DNA of 64,000 nt. Source: Zygnema cylindricum. Lineage: Eukaryota > Streptophyta > Zygnematophyceae > Zygnematales > Zygnemataceae. The DNA lies in NCBI GenBank assembly GCA_037447655.1, contig JBBHKE010001552.1, positions 226,498 to 290,497 on the forward strand, read 5' to 3'. The position numbers and the translations under genes were made by a program. Under the pieces are notes generated by a model. It was not told the DNA's origin. It searched no databases and was given only the letters and a program-made list of their open reading frames with translations. Positions 19,738 to 30,260 of this stretch are shown here, piece by piece; position 1 is the first letter of the stretch, and every line of letters starts with the position of its first letter.

Positions 19738-20812
19738 GCAGCCACCCATTCACACAAAAACTCTGACCGACTACACCGTTGTGTAGCCTAGACTCCCTTG
19801 AGTTTGCAGCAAAAAGAATCACTGAAAATGGTCAACTGAGTTTATAGTTATAGCTGGCCAAAATTTTCCATTTATACAAGGTGCTCTCTGGGAGAGAGGT
19901 GGCTACCTACCCGAAATATTCTAAGTCCTAAACCCCTTTCTAAACCCTCTAGTACTGAGGTACGGACCAATCACATTACTGTATAGTACATAAAGGTACA
20001 GATGCATGTGTACTTTTTGTACGGTCATCGTACGACAAGGCTAAAAAGTCAGCACATGTCCTATTCGGACTCGCTCTTATAATCTCCGGCATTTTTGCCT
20101 CCAAACCTTATCTCTCCACGTGGCGCCAGGTCATGCCGCGTAAAAAAAATGGTACCGTAAAAGAAAGTACAGGTGCTGGAGTATTTTCTGTACGGACATT
20201 GTACGATATTGCCATAATGTGACATTTGTCACATCCAAATTTGTTGTGTTCCGTTCGAGAAATTCCGCAACCAGTACGATGTCGCCATGTGTCATACGGA
20301 GTGGTGATGTCCGCAAACCGCTAAATTATCCTTTCCGTGAAACCGGCGCTAACCACGGCCGTTCGATTTACATCGATATTTATTACAGACCGTCGAAACA
20401 AATGTCCGTACTATTTGTTTCGTCAGGTAATTTAAAGTACTATTGTTTCTATGTCCTATAACCAGTAATCCAGTTAAATAAAATAACTTGGAAGTAACTA
20501 TTTATTTAACTATCAAACCCCATATGTCGTAGCACTAGCCCTAGGATAAACGGATAAAGCTACAGGTTACTGATGACTTGACGGACGGTAGGTACCACGA
20601 TCAATTCCTGGGTCCGTCAACTACCCTTTTAGTAAACCTACTTTTATCTACCCTTGTCTCTCTGTAGGGCTTAGGCAGCCATGGCTCTAGTCCCCTTTCC
20701 AGCCTTTAGTGACTACAACAAATGTGGGGGCTTGGAGAAGGGAGTCAGAGGCAGACTGCCTTTGCTCCTTTTCTATCCTAAGAAAGACCTAGAAAATACT
20801 CAAATATCAACA
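19738..20812 (-). mobile_element. LTR copy L1 (5' LTR of the gypsy element)
   Basis: This is a ~1.07-kb repeat with TG...CA ends, closely resembling L2 and L3. Shared landmarks in order are TAGCAAAAAGAAT-like sequence, CTCTCTGGGAGAGAGG, TACTGAGGTACGG, CATCGTACGACAAGGC, a GTCCGTCA hairpin, GCAGCCATGG and GACCTAGAAAATAC. Its low-coordinate end adjoins the gag leader of the minus-strand element. Confidence 0.8.
20578..20620. other. Hairpin resembling a tRNA acceptor/T-arm minihelix (LTR L1)
   Basis: TTGACGGAC and GTCCGTCAA form a perfect 9-bp stem enclosing a T-arm-like segment (ACGATCAATTCCTGGG). Equivalent hairpins lie in L2 (23556-23599) and L3 (25479-25520). Confidence 0.6.
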
Positions 20813-22860
20813 TAGCCATCACAGGTGTCACCGCCGTCGCAACCAAGTCAGCCTCCGCTTGTAAAACTGCAGCATCAAGGGTTGGATCTGAGATCTTGAT
20901 GCTAGGAGCCATCAATAGAGGTTGACGCTCCTTTTAATCCGCCAACGCCCCTTCGAAAGGTAGTTGACCATCATGGGGAAGAGTGTTGTTTCGAAGTCAT
21001 CCGGAATGGCTCCCTCTGGTACTTGTTTATTTTGGCTTGTGTGAAAGATTTCCACAACAACTCGAAATCGGAAAATGCGATCCCCGAGCTATCTCTGGTA
21101 AAGATTCGGATATTCCCCAATTCCTTTTTTTCCTCTCCAGGGTTGGTGAAATGGGAAGAGGAAGGTCTTGGGCCAATAAACCGGGCGGTGATAACTCCCG
21201 GATTTTCCTGACCGCCGTCTCTCAGAGAAGGTCAGTCCTCCCACTAAGGAAGTACCAGCGCCTGAAAATATGGTTGGAGGAAGGACGTTCCCCACTACTC
21301 CTCTATATCCAGGAGAATATTGTGCCTCTTTGAGCACGGTCTCCACCGATGGAATAGGGAGACGAGGCTTGTTCAAAGGCTTTGGTGGGATGGCCGGTGG
21401 TGGAGACGGAGAAAGAGATGGTGACGGAGACTGCGGAGCCCTTGTGGGGGAAAGTGTTTGTCTCGTGGTTTGCCTCCTAGAGGTCTCGTGAGGTGGAGTT
21501 TCGCAGTTCGAGGAAGGAGAGCGTCGGTGAGGAGGTGAATAGGCAGGTACATTGTATTTGTAGGGCAACACAGACGGACCTTGCGACCCACGGACAGATA
21601 CAGCAGAATAAACGGATGGCAAAGGAGAGGAGGCATGACAATCCCGGGGCCTTGTGGTGCGTCCCGGGGAGTGGGAGGAATAAGGCGGAGGAGGAGAAGG
21701 TGGGAGCTCCGGAGAGCCTCTGGGAGAAGTGGAAGGAGGGTGTTGGCGCCCTTAAGGGAATGTGAATCTTCTCGTCAGGTCGTAACTCCACCAAAGCCTC
21801 CACACTAGTTCACACCTCTACAGAGACAAAGGTGGTCTCTCCCTGAAGAGCCGAAGCGAGTCCTGAAGGTAAATCTGCACCCAAACCCTTCACATTAGAT
21901 CTTGTGTTTCCCTCCCCTTTCCACTGAAGAGGAGGCTCTCGGCTTGGTTCTGAGGACGGAATGTCGGGCTGAGTGTTGGCGAGAGGAGAGGTCCCCGCAG
22001 CTGGGGCTTTTGAAAGTGGCCCTATCTTTAGTGTAGGAGGAATCTTCCCACTAAGAATCCCACTTGTCCTACGCCGATCTTCCCTAATAAGCGTCCATGC
22101 CTTTCGCCTTTCTTCCTCTAAGGCCTCCCAATCTACCGTGGCGGGTCCGGCCCCCGCCGTAGCCTGTCCCTGGGATTTTAGAACCTCCACTAGTTCTTTG
22201 GCTTTAAGAGTTGGGGATGTCTCCTCCTTGGAAGCGGTGCGAATCTCCACTTGCTATCACGGTGGTCAAACCTCTTTCCCCTCAATGGGTCTCGTGCTTC
22301 CCTCTCGATAACCCCTTCTCCTCTGCAAGGCCGCAAAGAGGTACGTCCTCGAGAGGGTCTGCTGGCTGCGGTGTCCTGAGAAAAAGACGGGGGAGGGCGA
22401 GAATAGGGAGCTCTCTGTGACCGGTCCTGCACTGACTGTGAAGAGCTGCTCTCCGAAGAACTGCTCAAAATCTCCACCACCCCTCCCACGGGTCTAACCA
22501 CTCTGACTCGATCTGTCCGAGCCACTCTCTGTACGAACTCCTATTTCACCTTAAGCTCATGGAGGTTGTGACGGGCAAGGAGTTCCTTAATACTTGGGCG
22601 ACATGGATCCGTCAAAACCGCGGGGTCAATCTGAATCTCGGTCCGGGAATTTTAGATCTGGTGTGAAGCCCGGCCTCTGGAAGAGGACCCAAAAGAGGCT
22701 CCCTATGCGCTTGCCTCTTTGGCCGAGCCCTAGGAGACACCTAGTTCCTCTCCTAGGCCTGAGCCCAGTAACTTTGAGACCTCCATAGGACCTCAGAGTA
22801 GGCAGCTCACACGAAGTCTCTATGATAACCCTGACCCCTTTGTGTTTCGGCAAGAATAAC
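20813..22860 (-). mobile_element. Internal region between LTRs L1 and L2, probable gag-like/non-autonomous sequence
   Basis: Open frames on the minus strand at 22190-22525, 21810-22250 and 21089-21622 are rich in proline, serine and arginine. They include PSPSLSPSPPPAIPPKPLNK and a charged stretch, WEALEEERRKAW. They have no RT, protease or integrase motifs and overlap in different frames. The position directly downstream of L2 suggests the gag-side remnant of a second element or a non-autonomous derivative. No function can be assigned. Confidence 0.45.
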
Positions 22861-23828
22861 TGCCACCCTCACACACAAAAACTTTGACCACCTACACGTT
22901 TGTAAAGGCAAGACTCCATTGAGGCAATAGCAAAAAGAATCTCTGAATTTGCTCCCTTGAGTACTAAGTTATTAAAGGTCAAAGTTGACCTTTTGTACAG
23001 AAGCTCTCTAGGAGAGAGGGTCCAATCTATCAAATTTTTCTAAGTCCTATCTCTCTCTAAAACTCTATCTACTGAAGTACGGCACCAATCATAATAATGT
23101 ATCGTACATAAAGATACACTTGTCGTTGTACTTTATGTACGGCCATTGTACGACATGGCCAAAAAATCGACACATGTCAATTTTGGATTCATTCCTGGAA
23201 TCCGCAGAGATGACGTAATCCAATATGATTGTGCCACGTGGCGATTGATGTGATGTCAACAGCAAACCGCCAAAAACCTATTGCGCAATCTGGGCATACT
23301 TCACGGCCGTCCGATTAAGCCGGATTACAATCGTGGTCGTTATAAATACTTGCGTAATATTTGTTTCGCCTTCTAAACAGAATGCGCGGTATCCGTTTCG
23401 GATGTGTCGTACGCCGTACATTACAAACTGTATCTATGTCTAAATATCACGTTGAATGAAGATATCCGACTTGTTAACATTTAAATAACTATTAAACCCT
23501 ATATCATATATCTCTGGTTTATACTAGTTGGCTAAGGCTACCTGCTACCAGCTACTTTGGCGGACGGCAGGTATCAAGTTCGAATCTTGGGCCCGTCAAT
23601 TTTATTTTTTAAAGATCTAATAACCTAATATGCGTCCCCGTCAGGATAGCATAGGCGCGTAAACCTCTGGATAGCCTAGGTAGCCATGGCTCTAGCTTCC
23701 TCTCCAATTTCTCAGTGACTGCGACAAGTTTGAGAGTTGGAGAGAGAAGTTAGAGGTAGACTGCCTCGGCTTCTTTCTTATTTCAATTCAGACCTAGAAA
23801 ATACTTTAAAAGACCATTAATTTCTACA
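22861..23828 (-). mobile_element. LTR copy L2
   Basis: A 968-base relative of L1 and L3 with TG...CA ends. It carries a TATAAATA at 23340, the hairpin with a pol III B-box-like AGTTCGAATCTTGG at 23578-23591, and the terminal block ATTAATTTCTACA. Confidence 0.78.
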
Positions 23829-24770
23829 CTCCCATGATGATAGAGGTAACGAGAGAAATAGTGTTGAATGTAACTAGAGCTCACTTCCAAAAAAGAGAGC
23901 TTCCAGAGTTAAAGCTCCTATCACCTCTAATCCGAGCAGACAAGTGTGGCTTTTCAGTACTGTGTTTTGTCTACGGGAAGTCTATCGCATTTGTTCCCTC
24001 AAAACCCACTTTCCTGAACCAAGGGGTTTCAGCTTACTCCAAAAAGTAACTCCAAAGCAAAGAGAACTCCAGATGAAGACACAAATACACTACCACATAG
24101 AGATATATAAAAACAAATATGATTGGCTTTCCAGATTAAACAATATCACCTTGCCCCAGAAAAGAGAATAAAAGATAGAAAATGTGAAATGTAGCGAAGC
24201 GAGCTCAACATACCCTAACGATCAACGATGAAAATTAGAAAAAGGCGACCACTCTCCCGATAGTATCGTCAAAAGGTATGGTACTCCTGCAACCTTCGGT
24301 GTTCGCAACTCGGAACTGACCAGACTCTTCTCGGTTCCAAACAGCAAAAAGTCCAAAATCACCCAATAAGGAAGATGGTGCCAACTACCCGCCCAGACTG
24401 TGATTTCCACAAAAGACAGATCTAAAACCAAGATGGCAATAGAGTCGAAACAACACAAAGATTCTCCAAAAGAAGGAAATCACAAAAGACAGATCTAAAA
24501 CCAAGATGGCAATAGAGTCGAAACAACACAAAGATTCTCCAAAAGAAGGTTTGTTGGAATTTCTGTTTTCACAGGAGACAGTACTGAATAGCAACCTGTC
24601 TTCTTCGACCCAGAGTGCCTTATACATCAAAGTTTGTCAAATTGCATGTCCAAAAGTCAAAGCTACGCTATTAACCAATGAGCGGCTGCAATTTTGTGTC
24701 CTCCATTGGACTACAGAATACAGGACGCATCTAGATATTATTTAACTAACCCACTTAAAGCCACAACCAC
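23829..24770 (-). mobile_element. Internal region between LTRs L2 and L3
   Basis: There is no recognisable coding domain. A 73-base tandem duplication lies at 24408-24550. L3 plus this region plus L2 has the overall form of a short (~2.9 kb) LTR element without genes, but L2 and L3 differ too much to be a fresh pair. Confidence 0.45.
24408..24550. repeat. 73-base tandem duplication
   Basis: Copies begin CACAAAAGACAGATCTAAAA at 24408 and 24481 and end in CTCCAAAAGAAGG. They are virtually identical, so the event is recent or was maintained. Confidence 0.95.
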
Positions 24771-25726
24771 TGCTGCCCAAAAAGACAAACTGACAATTCG
24801 ACTGCACCCTTGTGCAGCATGGACTCCCTTGAGTCCGTAGCAAAAAGAATGACTGAAAACGGCCAACCAGCCGATAAGTTATAAGGCAGTAAAAATGTCA
24901 ATTTGTACAAACTCTCAAATGGAGAGGTGACTACCTACCAAAAAATTTCTAAGTCATGATTCTCTCTAATAACTTCTATCTACTGAAGTACGCGCCGATC
25001 AGATTACTGTACCGTACCAACAAGTACTACTGCCAGTGTACCTTCTGTACGGTCTATGTACGACAAGGCTATTAAGCGGACGCGTGTCCGCTTTTCACTC
25101 GTCCGTACGTTCCTCGGAATTCCTATGACCGAATGTCATCTCTCCATGTGGCTCCAGGTCATGCCACGTCACAAAACGCCAAAGTGACCACTCCGGTATT
25201 TCGGCGATGATGTGCGTTGTTGGATTTTACGCGAAATGCAATCTTGGCTGTTATAAATACTTGCGCGTCATTTGTTTCGTTGTCGAAACAAAATGCGTGG
25301 TATCCGTTTCGAATTTGTACCGTACTACGTACTTTCTAAAACTGTATCTATGTATGCCTTATACAGTTGCAGTTAAATGGATTTATTCCTCCCTAAAAAA
25401 TATATATATCTATCACATACTATAGCATTTAGCATTGGTCCTAGTCTATTAGGATAAAGCTGACCGCTACCGACCAACTTGACGAACCACAGGTACCGGG
25501 ATCAAATCCCGGGTCCGTCAGGTATATTTCTAGAAACCTACTAAAAATAACTTTCCTGTTGAACTAAGGCAGCCATGGATCAACCACCCTCTCTATCCTT
25601 CAGTGACCACAACAAGTATGGGGGCTAGAGAGAGGAGGTGGAGGCAAGCTGTCCGTCCTTTTCTTTTCCTTTTATACAAACATATTTAAACCTAGAAAAT
25701 ACTCTAGAAATCTATTAATTTCAACA
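24771..25726 (-). mobile_element. LTR copy L3
   Basis: This LTR is 956 bases with TG...CA ends. On the minus strand it is followed after one base by TGGTTGTGGCTTTAAGTGGG, a plausible primer binding site because it starts TGG. It contains TATAAATA at 25252 and the best-formed T-arm-like hairpin (CCGGG-ATCAAAT-CCCGG, 25496-25512). Confidence 0.8.
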
Positions 25727-25929
25727 GCGGCAAGCAAGTGTAATTGAACTGACACAAGACAAAATAATCCGTACTACACTAGGGGCAAAAGGTTCTGCTC
25801 CGGACTACGGCTAGATCCGCCGCCGGAAGTAATTATTCGGTCCACTATTATAAGACAAAGTCTTGAAAGGGACACTAACTTGCCAGACTTTGACCTAACG
25901 TAATTAATGAACAAAAAGTCAGCTAAAGC

Positions 25930-28160
25930 TGAACTAAATTCCTACTGACGGCAACCAGCATAATCTAAATGCAAATCCGGAAAGTTACGTGGCAATCCAC
26001 AATGTACCCCCCACGGGGGCTGGTGGCAAATGGTTCCATGTAACCGGATGGTAATCTTTGAGACAGTATAACTTGGTCGTTCCGCCTCCGTTAAGCGCGA
26101 AACAAAGTGCGTTCCGCTCAGTTGAGAAAATCCAACAATCTGGTCTGACTGGGTGCACTCCTTCCTCCGTACAGTGCTGGCCGTACAGGTGGAAAAGGTC
26201 TCGGAAATCCTTGGAGATATAAAGGTGTGTCTGCCAGTCATGGAGGAAAGTGGGACCAAATCATCATCACTGGAGAAAGAGAGGCTACTGCTTAGAGAAT
26301 AAAAAGCTCTCACAAAAGGAAATATGTGGACAATCAGGGAAGGTGCAGCTATAAGCTCCGAAAAAAATGCATTCCAATCCACTGTATTAAAGGCATTAGA
26401 AACATCTACCTGGAGAACTAACTAATCCGGATGGGCATCTAACAAAGCCCGGATCCTGTGGACCACCGCCTCACAACCCCCCCGGGTTGCCACTCCGAAC
26501 TGATGAGGGGAGAAATAATCATGGAAAGCGGGGTGGAGTTGGATGCAGATGGCGTGGACCACCAATCGGTACAATGCCTGGCCCACTGCAATAGGACGGA
26601 TTCCCCCATTGGGTTTGGTGACAGGTACGAGGCGGGAGGCCGTGAGGAGATCACAAATACGAGATGGGACATTGCCAGTTGCAATAAGGGAACAAACTCG
26701 AAAAAACATATAAAAACCCCGAGCACCAGATTTTGGAGGCAGAACGTCGCGAAATAGCTCATAAACAGTGCCCGAAGGACCCCCCGCTGAAAGATGTGGA
26801 GAAGTAATAAGGGCTTTAGTAAAAGAGTCTCCATCCAAGATAAGACACTCTGTCGGCTCGAAGGTGTGAATAGAGGGGGACTGAGGGGTAGGAGCTGGTG
26901 GAAGAAGAGCCCGAAGAATTTCAACAGTTGCTGCAGATTGAGGAGCAAGATTAAATGGATGGAGGGCCCAAACCGCTCGAGAGAGCTCACCAACTCGACC
27001 CAAATGAACCGCACGACGATACGAAGATGACACATCTGAAGTCCGAGATGTACGACGCGGTGTGAAGGAAGCAGTCGCAACTCGATCGACGTGCTCGGCA
27101 TGAAGGGTCCGCCAATCACCTCAAAGAAAACGTCGAAATCGGGCCATAATTTCTCGGGCCCCGCTACCACCGCCACGGCCCGGTAAGACTAGACCCAAAG
27201 TGAAAACATGAAAAGGAGGTGCCAAGGTCCAACATCCGCGGGATCCGAATAAATACAAGACAAAGGAAGGTGGAGGGCATCATGTACGATAATCCGCTCA
27301 GCCATGGGAATCCGCGTGTATAATCGCGGACCGGGGGCCCCCAAATCATAAGCTCCGAGCACGACTAAATTGCGTACAAATGCCCAATCTTCGCTTGTAG
27401 GTCCGGACGGGAGTATGGCGGAAGAAAGGGTACTAGAGGAAGGGCAGCTGTGGGCTAAAAATTGTTGACAACTCTTTGTATGTCGGGCAATACCGGCACC
27501 GGTCGCGAAATGGTTATGAAACCCGCTACATTTTATCCGTTTTTAGGCTTGTGTGTGAGGTTAGGTGGAGGAGGATAACGAGTGAGAAGGGGCGAGTATG
27601 TACGGCCGGACATGGTCATTGAATGAGAGGGAGAAGCATGGGAAGTGATAGAGGAAGGAAGGAGAAATGGGAGGAGAAAGGGGCCGCTGGGAAATAGATG
27701 GTGGAGGAAATATGGATCGACTCGAATCGTCGGAGATCAAAATCGAGATCTCGGCGGCGTCAAAGGCAATCGACTGAATCCGTCTCGAAGGAGAGTCGAG
27801 AAGATCCGTCGAATGAAAAATCATCGGTTCCGGTCGAAAATCGGCGGAAACAATAAAGTGATCCGCAAAGATTGAAAGGAAAGTCAGGAAGGTAGAATCA
27901 GGAATGGAATAAGAGGAAGGAAAAGGTGGAATTAAAATGGATGGACTTAATGCATCATAAGGAAGGAATAAAGGAAAAGTGTGAAGGTGAGGAAAAGCCG
28001 TCTGACGTTGAATAGAAGGGAAAAGGGATTTAAAATTACTGCGAAAGATGGGGGCGCACCTATGATTTTGCCGTGGGCGTGCAGTTAGCGGCAGGCCGCA
28101 GCGCAGATGCAGAGGTACATGGTGATGTAGGTGTCGTCGCGTAGTGGGGAAGAACAACTT
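25930..28160 (-). mobile_element. LINE copy C: N-terminal region and first half of RT, RLE-type family
   Basis: On the minus strand an upstream frame (28157-27561) is rich in proline and histidine. It is followed after a break by CSGFHNHFATGAGIARHTKSC (~27530), which resembles an eroded zinc-finger region. The RT domain begins with LVPVTKPNGGIRPIAVG (~26620), then HQFGVATRGGCEAVVH (~26490) and motif A LQVDVSNAFNTVDWNAFF (~26400). The RT breaks off before motif C near 25940. Frame changes occur near 27040-27180 and 26400. Copies B and C cover opposite halves of one element type. Confidence 0.8.
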
Positions 28161-28460
28161 AGATCAGGTACATGGTGGGGGAAGGTGCGTCGCGTAGTGA
28201 GGAAGACGACAAACTTCGTCGGAGCTACATGGTGACGTGGAGTGGGTGCCGTCGCGTAGTGGGGAAGAAGACAATAAACTTCAGATCCGTAGGTTCATGT
28301 GACGGAGAGTAGGTGTCGTCGCGTAGTGGGGAAGAAGACGACAAACTTCAGATCCGGAGGTACATGGTGACGGGGAGTAGGTGCCGTCGCGTAGTGGGAA
28401 AGAAGACGACAAACTTCAGATCCGGAGGTACATGGTGACGGGGTAATGGGTGCTGGCCAT
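28110..28460 (-). repeat. Tandem array at the 5' end of LINE copy C
   Basis: About 5.3 copies of a 54-68-base unit are present, each with GTCGCGTAGTGGGGAAGAAG, ACAAACTTCAGATCCGGAG and GTACATGGTGACG. Unit starts are near 28131, 28184, 28246, 28313 and 28381. The last two copies are the most alike. The array lies directly upstream, on the minus strand, of the first LINE frame. Confidence 0.85.
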
Positions 28461-29240
28461 CATGGTGGTTAAGCATGTATTGGGTGTATATTGGATGTCG
28501 AAGTTTGAACCCTAATTTCCTATCAAAGTTGTAACCGATAGTTCTAACTTGGAAGTTGGTTTTGTAAATGGTTATTTCTGTGAAAAAATGGTTGAATTTG
28601 ATTGATAAATCTAGCTAGTGTGTTATTTCCTGTAGTACTACAGATAACAAGGGGGTAAAAGGAGTTTTTTTAAAAAAGCTCAATGGAGAACCATCGTAGT
28701 GTATGGACGCAAAGGAAACAGCTCGAACGAAACCAAACAGTGGGCAAGCTAGCCTAATGTAAAAAGCCAAACAACTAAAAATGGTTGGACACCAGGGAGG
28801 CCAATCCCGCAAAGTGTATGAAAAAGGGCAACACGTTTTCAACCATCAGAAAGAACACCATGACAAAACGTACTCCAAACAACCCACAAACGTCTAAAAC
28901 CAATGAGAAACGAGCCATGTTAATCCCCCAAGCTTGGTGGAGAATGATGTAGGAGGTTTGGGACAAGTAGGCGATACATAGCTGCAATAGGGGAATGATG
29001 AAGAATGGAGGCATACACACGCTGTAGAGCCAAATGTTAGTGAAAAAAATTCGTAAAAAGTCGTGAAGATTGAACTGTGGAGGGGTTTCACTCTGTCCCC
29101 CCCCCCTCCTCTTTGCCCCTCCGTTTTCTCTCTTTCCCCCTTCCCCCTTTTGCCCTCCCCCTTCCCATTCAGGACCCCTCCTTCCCATTCAGGACCCCTC
29201 CTCTCGAAGGACGGCCGACAGTATGGAAAAGTTCATAAGA
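28461..29240. other. Spacer between LINE copies C and D
   Basis: No gene is recognised. Minus-strand frames at 28615-28842 and 28775-29188 have a cysteine/phenylalanine-rich composition that could be eroded LINE sequence. C-rich runs at 29100-29210 include a direct repeat of CTTCCCATTCAGGACCCCTC. Confidence 0.45.
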
Positions 29241-30260
29241 AGCAACGTCCTTGTCCGTCCATCAACCGAAATCTCGACCGCCATTGAAATGATGTCATCC
29301 ATGGGGTCATGACACGCCTCACGCTCCTTCCTCGACCATCGCTATTAGCGGTCGTCCTTCAAACTGAGCATTATGAGAAGATGGTTTACCATCGCGCATT
29401 TTAATAAAGTCGGTATGCGATTGGACCTTACTCTAGCCAGAGTTCTCTGAACCAAGGTCACCAAAATTTTGACAAAGTACCATAGAGCAAGAGAGTGTCG
29501 AAACGCTGCGAATGAACAATATGTGAAAACCTCACGCTGAACAAAAATATCCCTCGCAGAAGAGTTAGTCGCGAAACTGCTGCAAACATTGCCGTGTGTC
29601 TGAATCACCTTTCCCCTCATGGGTATAAGAGAGAAAATGGACACCATCAGGCTCGAGAACACAGGTGTAGAAGCAAACAAGAGGGTCGAGCAAAGGCGGA
29701 TGAAGGAGGCCAAGCCGAAACTCGAGGGCAGAGGTAAATTGATAAGGCGTGAAGAGTAGAGTGGATAGGATGGGTGCAGCCAATAGCTAGGCTCCAAACT
29801 ATAGCCTCTGCAGGAAATAAATTGGGCGTGTGTAAAGTCAGCGGGAGTGTCTCGAGAAGCTTAGATCGAGTGAGGCGACGAAAGGCAACACACATGGATG
29901 GTAGAACATAAAGGTTTTATTCGGCCGTGCGAACTTTGAAAAAGTAGTGCGTTGGAACAACTCAAGGCCGGTGGCATGTGTATCGTCCACCATCGACGGG
30001 AAGAGGCAAGAAGGGAAAGTGGAAGTAAAAGCCCGTCGGGTGAGCAAGGGCAAGCAAAGGTCCCTCAAGAGGAGAGGAGTGACTATCAGTCTTATTTGGA
30101 AGAAAAACCGAGCCACTATCAGCCGAAAAGGAAGATACTTGGCTAGAGAGTAGAAAGCTCGCACGGAAAGGGCGATCTGGACAATCTGTGAGGGGACACC
30201 AATACGCTCGTAAAAATTGACTTCCCAGTCCACCGTATCGGAGGCAGTCCTCCTTTTGGT
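29240..30260 (-). mobile_element. LINE copy D, decayed, RT motif C to nuclease region
   Basis: The minus strand has DTVDWEVNFYE (motif A end), MVDDTHATGL (motif C relative), FRLGLLHPPLLDPLVC and LEPDGVHF, which match copy B. At the nucleotide level 29250-29340 also matches copy B 10770-10840 (ATCTCGACYGCCATYGRAAT, TCACGCTCCTTCCT). The zinc motif has lost cysteines and stops are frequent. Confidence 0.75.

Larger units (their letters stand above)
12420..20812 (-). mobile_element. Ty3/gypsy LTR retrotransposon carrying a DNA methyltransferase; decayed, 3' LTR missing
   Basis: Read 5'-3' on the minus strand the order is LTR (20812-19738), gag with a zinc-knuckle-like motif, aspartic protease (DTGA), C5-cytosine methyltransferase, RT (YIDD), RNase H, integrase, PHD-like finger and polypurine tract. 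RT-RH-INT order identifies Ty3/gypsy. All domains lie on one strand with no foreign element between them. Frameshifts and stops occur in every part, so this copy cannot be translated as one polyprotein. The 3' LTR is absent; the 5' LTR is the first of three similar LTRs. Confidence 0.9.

Noticed and set aside
21089-22525. A host gene encoding a proline-rich protein between LTRs L1 and L2
   Set aside because: Overlapping frames without domain signatures inside an LTR-bounded block; a gag-like remnant is simpler.
25440-25520. A true tRNA gene on the plus strand
   Set aside because: Only the acceptor stem and T-arm can be folded; no convincing D-arm, anticodon arm or A box of correct spacing, and the same segment recurs inside each LTR.
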